NCBI GenBank assembly: GCA_016845585.1 | Contig: JAERSO010000132.1 | Span: 1 to 64,000 of the forward strand | Length of the DNA: 64,000 bases | Origin: Acidimicrobiaceae bacterium | GTDB taxonomy: Bacteria > Actinomycetota > Acidimicrobiia > Acidimicrobiales > Aldehydirespiratoraceae | Reading direction: 5' to 3' | In this document: positions 51,735-60,435 of the stretch, one piece after another | Layout: every line of letters starts with the position of its first letter | Position numbering within the stretch: position 1 is the first letter of the stretch | Translations under genes and position numbers: made by a program | Notes under the pieces: model-generated | Told to the model about the DNA's origin: nothing | What the model saw: the letters and a program-made list of their open reading frames with translations, nothing else | Databases searched by the model: none

Positions 51735-52472
51735 CTACGGCTTGCGCCACACGCTCACGTGCGAAGGACTCTCGCCGGTGAACTCGGAGCGGTCCCAATC
51801 CGCCCATCGGTGCTCCAGTGTCATGCCGGCGATCCGGGCCATGAGATCGAGCTCGGCCGGCCAGACGTAGCGAAACGGCGCCGTGAACTCCGAGAAGGTG
51901 CGGTCGTCGATTCGTCGGAAGTGCCGTGAACGGGAGATCTGCTTGTGCGTGCGGTCGATGAAGTCGTCGACACCGACATAGTCCTCGTCGAGTCCGAAGA
52001 CCCGACCCGGGGCTCCGGGAGGAAGCTCACGAAGGTTCGGCACGAGATTCTCGATCACGAAGCGTCCACCGGGTCGAAGGTGGCGAGCCGCATTCTCGAA
52101 GCATGCGACCTGCTCGTCCTGGGTGATCAGGTTCGTGATGGTGTTGTACACGAGGTAGACGAGCGCGAAGTTGCCGTCGACGATGGTCGTCGCCATGTCT
52201 CCGACCACCGTGTCGATGGTCGCTGACCCATCTTTGGCGTCGAACTCGGCGAGCATGTCGACGGAGAGCTCGATGCCTGCGACCTCCACACCGGCAGCGG
52301 CGAGGGGGAGCGCGATCCGACCGGTGCCGATGGCGAACTCCAGCGCCCTTCCGCCCACGGCCAGCTCGGCCAGACAGGCCGCAGTGGCATCGACCACCGC
52401 CGGCCGCGACCGCTCGCCATGGACACGGTCGTAACGGCGGGCGATCTCACCGGTGAAGCGATTCTCAGGCAC
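51735..52472 (-). CDS. Class I SAM-dependent methyltransferase
   Basis: A 245-residue protein from GTG 52472. Motif I is RALEFAIGTGRIALPLA, motif II GIELSVDMLAEF, and DTVVGDMATTIVDGNFALVY, with LRPGGRFVIENLVPNL following. An in-frame ATG at 52514 would add 14 residues unlike the family. The methyl acceptor is unknown. It converges with the isochorismatase gene (7-base gap) and diverges from the MFS exporter. Confidence 0.83.
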   Translation of the reverse strand: MPENRFTGEIARRYDRVHGERSRPAVVDATAACLAELAVGGRALEFAIGTGRIALPLAAAGVEVAGIELSVDMLAEFDAKDGSATIDTVVGDMATTIVDGNFALVYLVYNTITNLITQDEQVACFENAARHLRPGGRFVIENLVPNLRELPPGAPGRVFGLDEDYVGVDDFIDRTHKQISRSRHFRRIDDRTFSEFTAPFRYVWPAELDLMARIAGMTLEHRWADWDRSEFTGESPSHVSVWRKP

Positions 52473-52552
52473 GAGGAGCGAGCCTTGCCCACGTGCACGC
52501 GGAGAACAAGCCAATTCAGCTCCCCTGATCCAACGCGGCTACGAAAGGGGGC

Positions 52553-53947
52553 GTGACGGTCACGGGGGAGCACAACGACGTCGGGCGACGAGCATGGCTC
52601 GCACTTGCCGTGCTGGCCGGAACGTTCGGCATCGTGATGGTGAGCGTCAGCGTCATGAACGTGGCCTTCGACGCGCTCGCCGACGAGTTCACCGGCACCT
52701 CCGAAGCCTCACTCAGCTGGGTCATCACCGGCTACACCACGATGACGGCCGCGCTGCTGATCCCGGCCGGCCGCTACGCCGACACCTACGGCCGCCGCCG
52801 GGTCTTCATCATCGGCCTGACCGTCTACACCGTGTCGTCGATCCTCGGCGGGCTCGGTTGGTCACCGCTCGCCGTGATCCTCGGGCGAGTCGGACAGGGC
52901 GCTGGTTCTGCGCTCGTCACGCCGACCTCGATGTCTCTCATCCTCAGCATCTTCCCGTCCACCATGCGATCGACCGTCATCGGAATCTGGGGATCAGTGG
53001 GCGCGGTCGCGGCTGCCGGTGGCCCGGCACTCGGCGGGCTCGTCGTGGACCATCTCGGTTGGCGCTGGATCTTCTGGCTCAACATCCCACTCTGTCTGCT
53101 GGCATGGGTCGCCGCCACGATTTGGCTCGATGAGCACGTGGAGGAAAGCGCTGACGGCACGCCGGATCCGCTCGGGATCGTGATCAGCGCCGGCGCGGTC
53201 GGCCTTCTCGCGCTCGGGCTGACCCAGAGCGGCGACTGGGGTTGGGGCGACTTCGGGACCATCTCGACACTGCTTGCCGGAGCAGCCCTCGCAGTGGTCC
53301 TGATCCCTCGGTGCCGGCGCCACCCGGTCCCCGTACTCGACCTGGGCTTGTTCAGGCTTCGATCATTCGCCCTCGGCAACGTCGTCACCCTCGTCTTCAA
53401 TCTCGCCTTCTCCGCAATGATTCTCAACAATGTGTTGTTCCTCATCCGGGTGTGGGACTACAGCGCTGCCGGCGCCGGGTTCGGCATCAGTCCGAGCCCG
53501 CTGAGCGCGGCGATCACCGCCCAGGTGTCGGGACGCCTGGCCGACCGCCACGGGACACGAGCCCTCATCCTTCCCGGGATCGCGATGGTCACGGCCGGTT
53601 TCGTCTACCTCACCTTCGGAGTCGGTACGGAGCCGACCTACTGGACGCGATGGTTCCCCGCCGCGCTCGTCTTCGGAAGCGGCGTCGGGATGGCCTTCGC
53701 CAACCTGTCGAGCGTCTCGGTCTCCGATGCACCACCCAGCCGGTTGGCGATCGCGAGCGCGACCAATGGATCGTTCCGTGCGGTGGGCACCGCACTCGGC
53801 CCGGCGATCGTCATCGGCACGATCGGCGGCGCGACCGGCGCCGCCGCGGCCAGCCGGTTCGACACCGTCTGGCTCATCGCGGCCGCCTTCGGCGTCGCGG
53901 CCTTCGTGCTCGCGCTCCGTCTCCCCACCGACGACGCGCACCGCTGA
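52553..53947 (+). CDS. MFS drug-resistance transporter (DHA2-like)
   Basis: A 464-residue permease with about 12-14 helices. Motif A is GRYADTYGRRRVFIIGL, and motif C-like GSVGAVAAAGGPALGGLVVD follows, with early VSVMNVAFDALADEFTGTSE typical of the EmrB/QacA group. Predicted proton-driven export of drugs or metabolites. GTG 52553 has GAAAGGGGG upstream. No dedicated regulator is adjacent. Confidence 0.9.
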   Translation: MTVTGEHNDVGRRAWLALAVLAGTFGIVMVSVSVMNVAFDALADEFTGTSEASLSWVITGYTTMTAALLIPAGRYADTYGRRRVFIIGLTVYTVSSILGGLGWSPLAVILGRVGQGAGSALVTPTSMSLILSIFPSTMRSTVIGIWGSVGAVAAAGGPALGGLVVDHLGWRWIFWLNIPLCLLAWVAATIWLDEHVEESADGTPDPLGIVISAGAVGLLALGLTQSGDWGWGDFGTISTLLAGAALAVVLIPRCRRHPVPVLDLGLFRLRSFALGNVVTLVFNLAFSAMILNNVLFLIRVWDYSAAGAGFGISPSPLSAAITAQVSGRLADRHGTRALILPGIAMVTAGFVYLTFGVGTEPTYWTRWFPAALVFGSGVGMAFANLSSVSVSDAPPSRLAIASATNGSFRAVGTALGPAIVIGTIGGATGAAAASRFDTVWLIAAAFGVAAFVLALRLPTDDAHR

Positions 53948-53994
53948 CACCGCGTGCACTTGCCGACTGAGCGCGGTCGTTGGTCAATGGTGTC

Positions 53995-54332
53995 ATGCCA
54001 CGAGGAAGCGCTATCCCGGATCATCTGACGCCCTCGAGCGCTATCGAGCCATCGTCGACCGCCACACTGAGGCCGACGTGCTCGGCGCGAAGAACCCCTA
54101 CACCTCGCGCAACGGCTGGATGACGAGCTTCCTCGACCCCGTCGGACTCGTGTGTCTCCGCATATCCGCGGAGGACCGTGAGTCGGTGATCGCATCCGGA
54201 GGCGCGGCGGTGATGCAGTACGGGCGCAACATGCCGGACTTCGTGAGCCTGCCCGAGGGGTTATCCGATGCCGACCTCGACCAACTCTTCGCCCGGAGCT
54301 GGGATCACGCCGGCGGCCTCGAACCGAAGTAA
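53995..54332 (+). CDS. Small conserved hypothetical protein with a start-proximal frameshift
   Basis: The main frame (54003-54332) encodes RKRYPGSSDALERYRAIVDR, KNPYTSRNGWMTSFLDPVGL and VMQYGRNMPDFVSLPEGL, which looks like a genuine ~110-residue conserved protein. That frame has no ATG, GTG or TTG after the MFS gene. ATG 53995 reads MPR in the other frame, and one extra base near 54000-54003 would give MPRRKRYPG. A single-base loss in the start region, or a sequencing error, is the simplest explanation. Function unknown. Confidence 0.55.
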
Positions 54333-54333
54333 C

Positions 54334-54888
54334 TCAGCCCTCGGACCCGTCGAGGACCGCCGTGAACTCGGCGCGCCACTGCTCCATCGGCTTGAACTCC
54401 GGTTTCCCCTCGATGTCGGCACGTGTTGCGGCTTCGATCTCGTCATCGCTCTGTGAGAGATCCAGACCCTCGAGGTACGGCTGAGCGACGTGGAAAGGGG
54501 AATCCACGAAACACTCGAGTCCGTTGCCCTCTGGATCGGTGAAGTAGAGAGACCACGCGTTGCCGTGGGACACCTGGGCCACACCCTCGACACCCGCCCT
54601 CTCGAGGTCGGCCTGGATGGCGCGGAGGTCATCGATCGAGCCGGTGCGAAACGCCAGGTGGTCGACGAACATGAACTGGGGGTCAGTTGCCTCGATGCCC
54701 TGGATGAAAACGATCTGATGGTGTTCATTCGGATCCTGCGAGACGAACGCGAGCTCAGCGTCACCGGCCATCCCGCGATTGGTGACCTGGAACCCGAGGA
54801 CGTCGCAGTAGAAGGCGAGCATCGGTTCGAGATCACGAACCAGGCGTGTCGTGTGGGCGAACCGGAGACGTGAGCTGAAGGAGGCCAT
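54334..54888 (-). CDS. VOC-superfamily (glyoxalase/dioxygenase-like) protein
   Basis: The product has 184 residues. It has paired beta-alpha-beta units: FAHTTRLVRDLEPMLAFYCD with VLGFQVTNRG, HHQIVFIQGI, FMFVDHLAFRTGSIDDLRAI and WSLYFTDPEGNGLECFVDS. H (near FAHTT), H (VDHLAF) and E (GLECF) match the usual metal ligands of extradiol dioxygenases. ATG 54888 is preferred over upstream 54954. The C-terminal ~45 residues are acidic and outside the fold. Substrate unknown. Confidence 0.8.
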   Translation of the reverse strand: MASFSSRLRFAHTTRLVRDLEPMLAFYCDVLGFQVTNRGMAGDAELAFVSQDPNEHHQIVFIQGIEATDPQFMFVDHLAFRTGSIDDLRAIQADLERAGVEGVAQVSHGNAWSLYFTDPEGNGLECFVDSPFHVAQPYLEGLDLSQSDDEIEAATRADIEGKPEFKPMEQWRAEFTAVLDGSEG

Positions 54889-54965
54889 GGGCAGATCTTC
54901 GCCGTTTCGTCCGAACCACACAAACGTCGCAATCGAGTACTTGACCGTCAGCACGCTTGCTTGTA

Positions 54966-54999
54966 TTTCACTGTCCTGTTAATTAACAATTCCGTGAAA
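54966..54999. promoter_or_regulatory. Nested palindromic operator before the ArsR gene
   Basis: The perfect palindrome TGTTAATTAACA (54977-54988) is framed by TTTCAC (54966-54971) and GTGAAA (54994-54999), and both share one centre at 54982.5. This 34-bp symmetric element sits just upstream of the ArsR ribosome site and is a strong autoregulatory operator candidate. Confidence 0.68.
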
Positions 55000-55011
55000 C
55001 AGGGAGGACCA

Positions 55012-55365
55012 ATGAGCGCTGTACTCGAAGACGACCGACTCACCGAGACCTTCGCGGCACTTGCCAACCCCACCCGGCGAGCGATCCTCGCCCGCCTCGC
55101 CGAGGGCGAGGCGAACGTGAACGACCTGGCCGAGCCATTCGCCATGACGCTCCCCGCCATCTCGCGACACCTCAAAGTCCTCGAACGTGCGGGTCTGGTC
55201 ACGCGGGGTCAACGTGCCCAGTTCCGTCCCTGTGTCCTCAATGCCGAGCCGCTCGAAGAGGTGGCCTCATGGGCCGAGCAGTACCGCCACGCGTGGGACG
55301 ACCGATTCGACCGCATGGCCGACTATCTCCACCAGATCCAAACCGACGAAAGAGAACAGACATGA
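55012..55365 (+). CDS. ArsR-family transcriptional regulator
   Basis: A 117-residue winged-helix repressor: LTETFAALANPTRRAILARL, DLAEPFAMTLPAISRHLKVL, ERAGLVTRGQRAQFRPCVLN. No metal-binding CxC is present, as in the SRPBCC-linked subgroup. ATG 55012 follows GGGAGGACC. ATGA overlap with the next SRPBCC gene is the usual ArsR-AHSA1 pairing. The upstream nested palindrome is its likely operator. Confidence 0.92.
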   Translation: MSAVLEDDRLTETFAALANPTRRAILARLAEGEANVNDLAEPFAMTLPAISRHLKVLERAGLVTRGQRAQFRPCVLNAEPLEEVASWAEQYRHAWDDRFDRMADYLHQIQTDEREQT

Positions 55366-55841
55366 CCGACACTCAATCCGTGGTGATCGAACGCACTTTC
55401 GATGCTTCCGCGTCCACCGTCTGGCAGATGTGGGCTGATCCCGAGCACTTTGCCGGTTGGTACGGCCCGGGAGGCGCCGCCATCCCGGTCGCCAAGATGG
55501 ACGTGCGCGTCGGCGGCAGCCGGCTCATCTGCATGGAAATGCAAGCGCCCAACGGTCCGATGCAGATGTGGTTCGCCGGCGAGTTCACCGAAGTGGTCGA
55601 GAATCGGCGGTTGGTCTACACCGACGCCCTGTCCGATAGCGAAGGCAACATCCTCCCGCCCGAGCAGTCCAGCATGCCCGAGGGCCATCCCGCCGTCACA
55701 ACGGTGATCGTCGAACTCGAGGACCTCGGTGGGTCGACCAGGATGACGATGACGCATGAGGGCGTCCCCGCCGACTCCCCGGGAGCTATGGGTTGGAACA
55801 TGGCCCTCGACAAGCTCGTCGACTACGTGGCCACCGTCTGA
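55362..55841 (+). CDS. SRPBCC/AHSA1-family protein
   Basis: A 159-residue START-like protein: SVVIERTFDASASTVWQMWA, DPEHFAGWYGPGG, FTEVVENRRLVYTDALSDSE and a C-terminal GWNMALDKLVDYVATV helix. In this family, coexpression with ArsR regulators is widespread but the biochemical role is unsettled. ATG 55362 overlaps the ArsR stop. A hairpin follows its stop at 55852-55888. Confidence 0.88.
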   Translation: MTDTQSVVIERTFDASASTVWQMWADPEHFAGWYGPGGAAIPVAKMDVRVGGSRLICMEMQAPNGPMQMWFAGEFTEVVENRRLVYTDALSDSEGNILPPEQSSMPEGHPAVTTVIVELEDLGGSTRMTMTHEGVPADSPGAMGWNMALDKLVDYVATV

Positions 55842-55851
55842 GAATGCCCGT

Positions 55852-55888
55852 CTACCACACGCTGGGGTCAGACCCCAGTGTGCGGTAG
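55852..55888. terminator. Hairpin with the shared GGGGTCAGACCCC core
   Basis: A 37-base near-palindrome, CTACCACACGCTGGGGTC and GACCCCAGTGTGCGGTAG around one A, with two wobble positions. It ends the ArsR-SRPBCC unit and contains the stop of the truncated minus-strand TPR gene. Its core TGGGGTCAGACCCCA is also the core of the hairpin at 44084-44114. Confidence 0.65.
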
Positions 55889-56310
55889 GGCTCGAGGGCG
55901 GACGGCCCGGGGAGGGCGATGGCGGCAGTGGCGGCGCGAACGGCAAGCGCCTTCACGGCTGCCGGGTTCATGAGCCGCCCGTCCGCTTCGCGGTAGACCT
56001 CGGTGAAGGCCGCGATGCGCACGAGCGGCTCGACATCGCCGTTGCGCGCCGCGATGATTCCGAGCCATTCGGCGGAGGACGAGAACATGACCCGGCTCCC
56101 CTCCACCGATTCGGCGAACTCGACCGCCCGCACGAAGTTGTTCACCGCGAGTGCTTCATCGCCCTGGTCGATTGCCATTCGACTGCGAAAGATCCGTGCC
56201 AGGCCACTGAGGATCGGGTCGCCATAGCTCTCGGCCAACGACACGCCGCGTTCGCACAACAACACGGCACGGTCGATCTGGCCCCGGTGCTCCTCGATCC
56301 GACGCACCGG
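55852..56310 (-). pseudogene. C-terminal fragment of a TPR-repeat regulator/ATPase
   Basis: About 150 residues of a helical TPR-type region: VRRIEEHRGQIDRAVLLCER, FRSRMAIDQGDEALAVNNFV, FSSSAEWLGIIAARNGDVEP, ending LGSDPSVW and a TAG at 55852. This looks like the end of a large LuxR- or cyclase-linked ATPase/TPR protein. Reading further upstream the frame stays open but is antisense to the truncated phosphoesterase and has no family character, so the 5' part is missing. No start is available. The breakpoint is near 56290-56310. Confidence 0.7.
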
Positions 56311-57558
56311 AGCTACTGGGCCGTCGACATGGCGCTCGACGCAGAGGTCGACCGGGCGCAGCTGGAGTACTTCGAGAACTGCGGCGCCGTGACGGGCGAG
56401 CCGGTCGTGTTGTTCGTGGCCGCCCCGCTGTGGACCTACGCCGAACACCGGGGTGAGCAGCTCTACCGATTCGAGCGCGCGGCGATTCACGACAAGGGCC
56501 TCACCTTGGTGCTCGTGATGTCCGGCGATCGGCACTACTACATTCGGCGCGAGTCGAGCCTGCCGGCGGAGACCGGTGGCCGGCGGGTTGACGCTCCACC
56601 CCGGATCACGGCCGGACTCGGTGGCGCGTACAGGCACCCGCCCCATCTGGGGAAGACCGTGCCGATGCTCTGGGAAGCCGAATCGGATCGACACGGCGCC
56701 TCGCGGCGCACGCTCCCCTACGTGGCCGCGCAGTTGCCCGGAGGGACGCCGTTCGAGCGGACCCGCCTCCGTCGAGAAGAGTCTCCTCCCCCCGAGGTCT
56801 CGTACCCGACCGAGCGACAGAGCCGCCGCTTGGTGGGTCTGCGCCACAGCTTCGTGGCGTGGTGGCGTTGGAATCGCAGTTTCACCGTGCTCCCATTCGT
56901 GATCTGTCTCATGGCGGCGACCACCACATTGCAGACCAGCGACTTCTGGCGTCAGGACGCCGACTTCTCCGAGACGACCTTCCTCCAGCTCGGTGCCTTC
57001 TTCGCGATCAGCTTCAACCTCCTGATCATCCTGCTCCTGTTCGGAGTGGCCGCTGTGGCGTCGGCCCCGGATCCGGCCGCCCGGTTTCAGCGGACTCAAC
57101 GCTGGTCGTGGACTGTGCTCCATTGGGCGGCGCTGTCGGGTGCGCTCTGGGGTACGACCTGGTTGGCGCAGAAGGTGGCCAAGGGGCACATCAAGCTGCG
57201 GGGTGTCCTCGGCTTCTTCCGCCAAGTCTTGATGACGCCCTTCCGTCGCTGGGCCGAGATCCGGCTCGATCATGTGTCGCTGGGCCGCCGGCTGGAGATC
57301 GTCATCGGCGAGGTGGTCGCGGTGCTCGCGTTCATCGCGCTGCTGATCGGCGGCGGCTTCCTGCTCGCGTGGTGGGAGCAGAAGTTCGACGTCGGGACGT
57401 TCCGGGACTCCGTGGAGCTCGGTCCGTGGGCGATCCTCGAACTCGCTGCGCTGGCTGCAGCGGCCGCCTTCCTCGCCCGCGCAGTGAAAGGGACGCTCGG
57501 CCGATCGTCGGCGGGCTGCGCCGCCGGGCTCGTGTTTGGCACGTCACCCACATCCTGA
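56281..57558 (+). pseudogene. 5'-truncated calcineurin-like phosphoesterase/membrane protein
   Basis: The frame becomes protein-like at about 56290 (LLDPTHRSYWAVDMALDAEV) and continues VDRAQLEYFENCGAVTGEPV, LVLVMSGDRHYYIRRESS (a metallophosphoesterase GDxHxY-type segment), LPGGTPFERTR, and then four or five membrane helices (FTVLPFVICLMAATTTLQ, FFAISFNLLIILLLFGVAAV). The N-terminal part that should hold the D-x-H metal site is absent, replaced by antisense of the TPR fragment. It ends TGA 57558. A non-functional remnant is likely. Confidence 0.66.
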
Positions 57559-58472
57559 AGGAGCCGGCGACCTACGCGGAGATCGACCTCGACGATTCGA
57601 CGGCGGGAGCCGAGAGTCGCCGGATATGGACCCTGGCGGCGTGGGTCGGACTCCTTCCAGCAGCCGCGGTGGTGTTTCTCGTCGAGCGGCTCGATGCAAG
57701 CCTTCTCCCTCGCGGGGAAGAGGCGACGACGAGCGACACGCTCAGCAACCTGGCCGGCGATCTCTGGCCCACCGCCCTCATCATCGTCATCACCGCCGTG
57801 GTGGCTCGGCTGCTCGTGACTTTTGTGGGCGACGTCGGCGAGTATGTGGCCGACGATCCGGATACGACCGCGGGCCGATTCCGCGCGCACATCCTCTCCA
57901 GCGTGCAGGGCCAGCTCCGAGCGCTCATCGAAGACCCCGCCTACGACACCGTGCATGTGGTGGCCCACTCGCTCGGCACGGTGGTCAGCTATGACGCCGT
58001 GAACCTCTTGCGCACCGAGGTCGAGCACCTGGCCGCCGGCGGGGCCGACCCTGACGGCGAATTCATGGAACGGCCGACGCACGACCGACTCGGCAGCCTG
58101 GTGACGATCGCCTGTCCCCTCGATCACATCAGATACGCCCTGCGGCCCGACGGGACCGATGCCCGACCCGTGCAGCGGGAGATCCTCCAGCGTCGACGGT
58201 GATTGCGGACTCGGCGCGATCTCACCGACTCGGGGAGGTTCAGCCTCGACGAGGAGTTCGCCACCGCTCGCCGGTCCGGCTACTACCCGTCCGAGCCCGC
58301 TGACTTTGCCTGGCTCAACATCAAGGCCGCCCTCGACCCGATGGGAACCGACCTCGTCGGCTATCACCCCGACGAACATCTCAAGGTCTGGGCCGGACTC
58401 ATTCCGCTGAAGCCGCACGTCGGCGTGATGAAGGAGCCACGGACGTATGCCGCGCTCGTGCCCTACCTCTGA
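57540..58472 (+). pseudogene. Membrane-associated serine hydrolase/lipase-like gene, broken
   Basis: One frame reads THILKEPATYAEIDLDDSTA, two membrane helices (WTLAAWVGLLPAAAVVFLVE and LWPTALIIVITAVVARLL), then the nucleophile elbow VHVVAHSLGTVVSYDAVNLL, LVTIACPLDHIRYALR, a TGA at 58200-58202, and on in the same frame FAWLNIKAALDPMGTDLVGY to KEPRTYAALVPYL. No start codon is available at its 5' end, where it overlaps the phosphoesterase frame. Together these show a damaged gene: lost or frameshifted 5' end and an in-frame stop. The last ten bases overlap the ATP-grasp gene. Confidence 0.62.
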
Positions 58473-59362
58473 GCGAGGACGAAGTCGATGTAGCGCTCGG
58501 TCGGGTCGAAGCCGAGTTGGTCGTCGAAGCCGTCGATGAAGTTCGAGTACGGATTGAAATCGAAGTAGGACGGACGGCCGGTGGCGGCGTCGAGGATGAA
58601 CTCGACGCTGCCCACGTCGGCCCCCGCTGCGGTCATGAAACTCGCGGCATCGGCGGCAACGTGCTCGTCAGCCTCGACGAGGTGAAGTGCTGACTCCTCG
58701 GCACCACTGCCATCCACGGCGCAGTAATTGAACCCGTCGGTGGAAAGCGGTTGCGCCGTGACGTACAGGACCTCCGCGCCGAGCAGCTCATATCGGTACA
58801 CGAGTCCGTCAGCGGACTCGATCATGCGCTGGACGACACCGGTGCCGTCCACGCCGAGATCGACCGAACCAGCGGCGATCGCACCGGCAAGTTCCGCTGA
58901 GGTGTCGAAGCGCCGAATTCCGACTCCTGAACCGCCGACATTCGGCTTGATCAGGACAGGAAATCCAATCGACTCTGCCGCGGCGACCGCGTCCGCGGGC
59001 CGCCCCACGACCACACCCGCGGGCGCATCCATGCCCAGCCGAGCGAACAGCGCGCCCTGGAGCGCCTTCGAACTCCCGAGCCGATGGGTTGCTGCGCCAT
59101 TGATGACCGGTTGGCCACGCAGTTCGAGCCACGCCAGGAGTTGCCCGGTCGCGGCGACCACCGACGGCCCCCGCCCCGTAGATGGCATCGAGTTCACACG
59201 GTTCACCCAGATGTCGACCACCGGCGGCACATCGTCTGTGCGCCACCGGTGCATTCCCACATCCACCGTAAGGACGTGAACGCCTCGGTCCCGGATCGCC
59301 TCGACGATGTGTTGTGTCCAGGTCGGGTGTTCGTAGATGAACCCGATCGTGGTCTCGGCCAT
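58463..59362 (-). CDS. ATP-grasp (RimK-like) ligase
   Basis: The product has 299 residues. The N-terminal pre-ATP-grasp part is TIGFIYEHPTWTQHIVEAIR. The ATP-grasp core has VLIKPNVGGSGVGIRRFD (nucleotide-binding lysine and glycine-rich loop), VYRYELLGAEVLYVTAQPLS, and the metal-binding end VGSVEFILDAATGRPSYFDFNPYSN split around residue 270. Such enzymes join a carboxylate to an amine or thiol. ATG 59362 is preferred over TTG 59368. It follows the EAL gene by nine bases. Substrates unknown. Confidence 0.83.
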   Translation of the reverse strand: MAETTIGFIYEHPTWTQHIVEAIRDRGVHVLTVDVGMHRWRTDDVPPVVDIWVNRVNSMPSTGRGPSVVAATGQLLAWLELRGQPVINGAATHRLGSSKALQGALFARLGMDAPAGVVVGRPADAVAAAESIGFPVLIKPNVGGSGVGIRRFDTSAELAGAIAAGSVDLGVDGTGVVQRMIESADGLVYRYELLGAEVLYVTAQPLSTDGFNYCAVDGSGAEESALHLVEADEHVAADAASFMTAAGADVGSVEFILDAATGRPSYFDFNPYSNFIDGFDDQLGFDPTERYIDFVLAQR

Positions 59363-59371
59363 CGCCAAGGT

Positions 59372-60172
59372 CTAGCGCTCGACGTGCGCCGCCGCGGTGT
59401 TGGTGTACTCGCGGTCGAACGCCTCGAGGGCCAGATCGAGCGGTTGCGGCCTGGCGAAGAGGTAGCCCTGCCCGAAGTGGAACCCGGCGCGCGTCATCGC
59501 CGCACACTCGTCCTCGGTCTCGATCTCTTCGGCGATGGCGTTCATGCCGGACCCTGCCGCGAGGGATGCGATGCCGGCAGCCAACTCCTTGGCCCCCGAC
59601 CGCACCAACGACTGGGTCATCACCCGATCCACCTTCAGATGGCTGAACGGCATCGAGAGGAGCTGCTCCATCGAGCTGTATCCGGTGCCAAAATCGTCGA
59701 TGGCCAACCCGACGCCGATCGAGCGGAGTCCCTGTGCAGTCTCGGCCCAAACGGTCGAATCCGACAGATACTGCGACTCGGTGATCTCGGCCACGAGCCC
59801 TCCGCCCGGCACGTCGGCGGCGGTCAATCGGGCTTGGACCTCGGCGGGAAGCCGGCGGTCGAAGAGGTGACGAGCGGACAGGTTGACAGACACGAACACC
59901 GATCGGTGCCGTAGCGCGTAGCCGGCGAGTGCCTCCACGGCGTGGTCGATCATCAGTAAGCCGAGGGCCGGTCCGCGACCCTGGGCCTCGACCACGGGAA
60001 CGAAGTCGTTGGGCATGACCATCGTGCCATCGGCCTGAGGCCACCGGGCGAGCAGTTCGAAGCCAACCGTTCGTCGGGTGGCGAGATCGACGATCGGTTG
60101 AGCCCACGGCACGATCTCACGGTTCTCGAGGGCCGCCTCGAAGACGTCATCTGGCACGTTCCCGGCGAACAC
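59372..60172 (-). CDS. EAL-domain cyclic-di-GMP phosphodiesterase
   Basis: The product has 266 residues, nearly all EAL domain, with every signature element: FELLARW (ELL in place of EAL), FVSVNLSARHL, VAEITESQYL, GLAIDDFGTGYSSMEQLL, SHLKVDRVMTQSL, NAIAEEIETEDE and HFGQGYLFARPQPL. Metal and catalytic residues are conserved, so it is probably active in degrading c-di-GMP. There is no GGDEF or PAS domain and no membrane segment. GTG 60172 is exactly where a truncated gene begins on the other strand, so loss of an N-terminal sensory part is possible. Confidence 0.83.
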   Translation of the reverse strand: MFAGNVPDDVFEAALENREIVPWAQPIVDLATRRTVGFELLARWPQADGTMVMPNDFVPVVEAQGRGPALGLLMIDHAVEALAGYALRHRSVFVSVNLSARHLFDRRLPAEVQARLTAADVPGGGLVAEITESQYLSDSTVWAETAQGLRSIGVGLAIDDFGTGYSSMEQLLSMPFSHLKVDRVMTQSLVRSGAKELAAGIASLAAGSGMNAIAEEIETEDECAAMTRAGFHFGQGYLFARPQPLDLALEAFDREYTNTAAAHVER

Positions 60173-60435
60173 TCAATGGCTGGTGAGATATGCGGTCGTG
60201 AGGCGTTGCTGGTTTGGCTGGGTGAACTGGGACCCAGGGGTTCTGGCTCACCGAACGCGATGTATTCGGCAACGACCACCATGTGTGCGCGCTCAGCACG
60301 ATGGGAGCTCGACGCGACGGTGCAGACGTCCAGACTGGCGTCGTGAGTGTGTTCGAGTACCGCGACGGCGTACAGCTCGAACGCTGGTTGTACCCCGACG
60401 ATCTCGAGGTGTTCGAGCAGATCTTCGGCCGATGA
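60140..60435 (+). pseudogene. SnoaL-like domain gene, 5'-truncated and frameshifted
   Basis: Frame one gives EDVIWHVPGEHSMAGEICGR, then EALLVWLGELGPRG. After the GGGG run at 60237-60240 the family continues in another frame as FWLTERDVFGNDHHVCALST, VVSVFEYRDGVQLERWLYPD and DLEVFEQIFGR to TGA 60435. One added G restores a single SnoaL2 reading frame. The usual ~35-40 N-terminal residues are missing, replaced by antisense of the EAL gene. Product non-functional as read. Confidence 0.68.

Noticed and set aside
56311-57273. Long minus-strand open frame continuing upstream from the TPR fragment
   Set aside because: It is antisense to the phosphoesterase membrane helices, with Arg/Pro/His-rich composition typical of shadow frames in GC-rich DNA.
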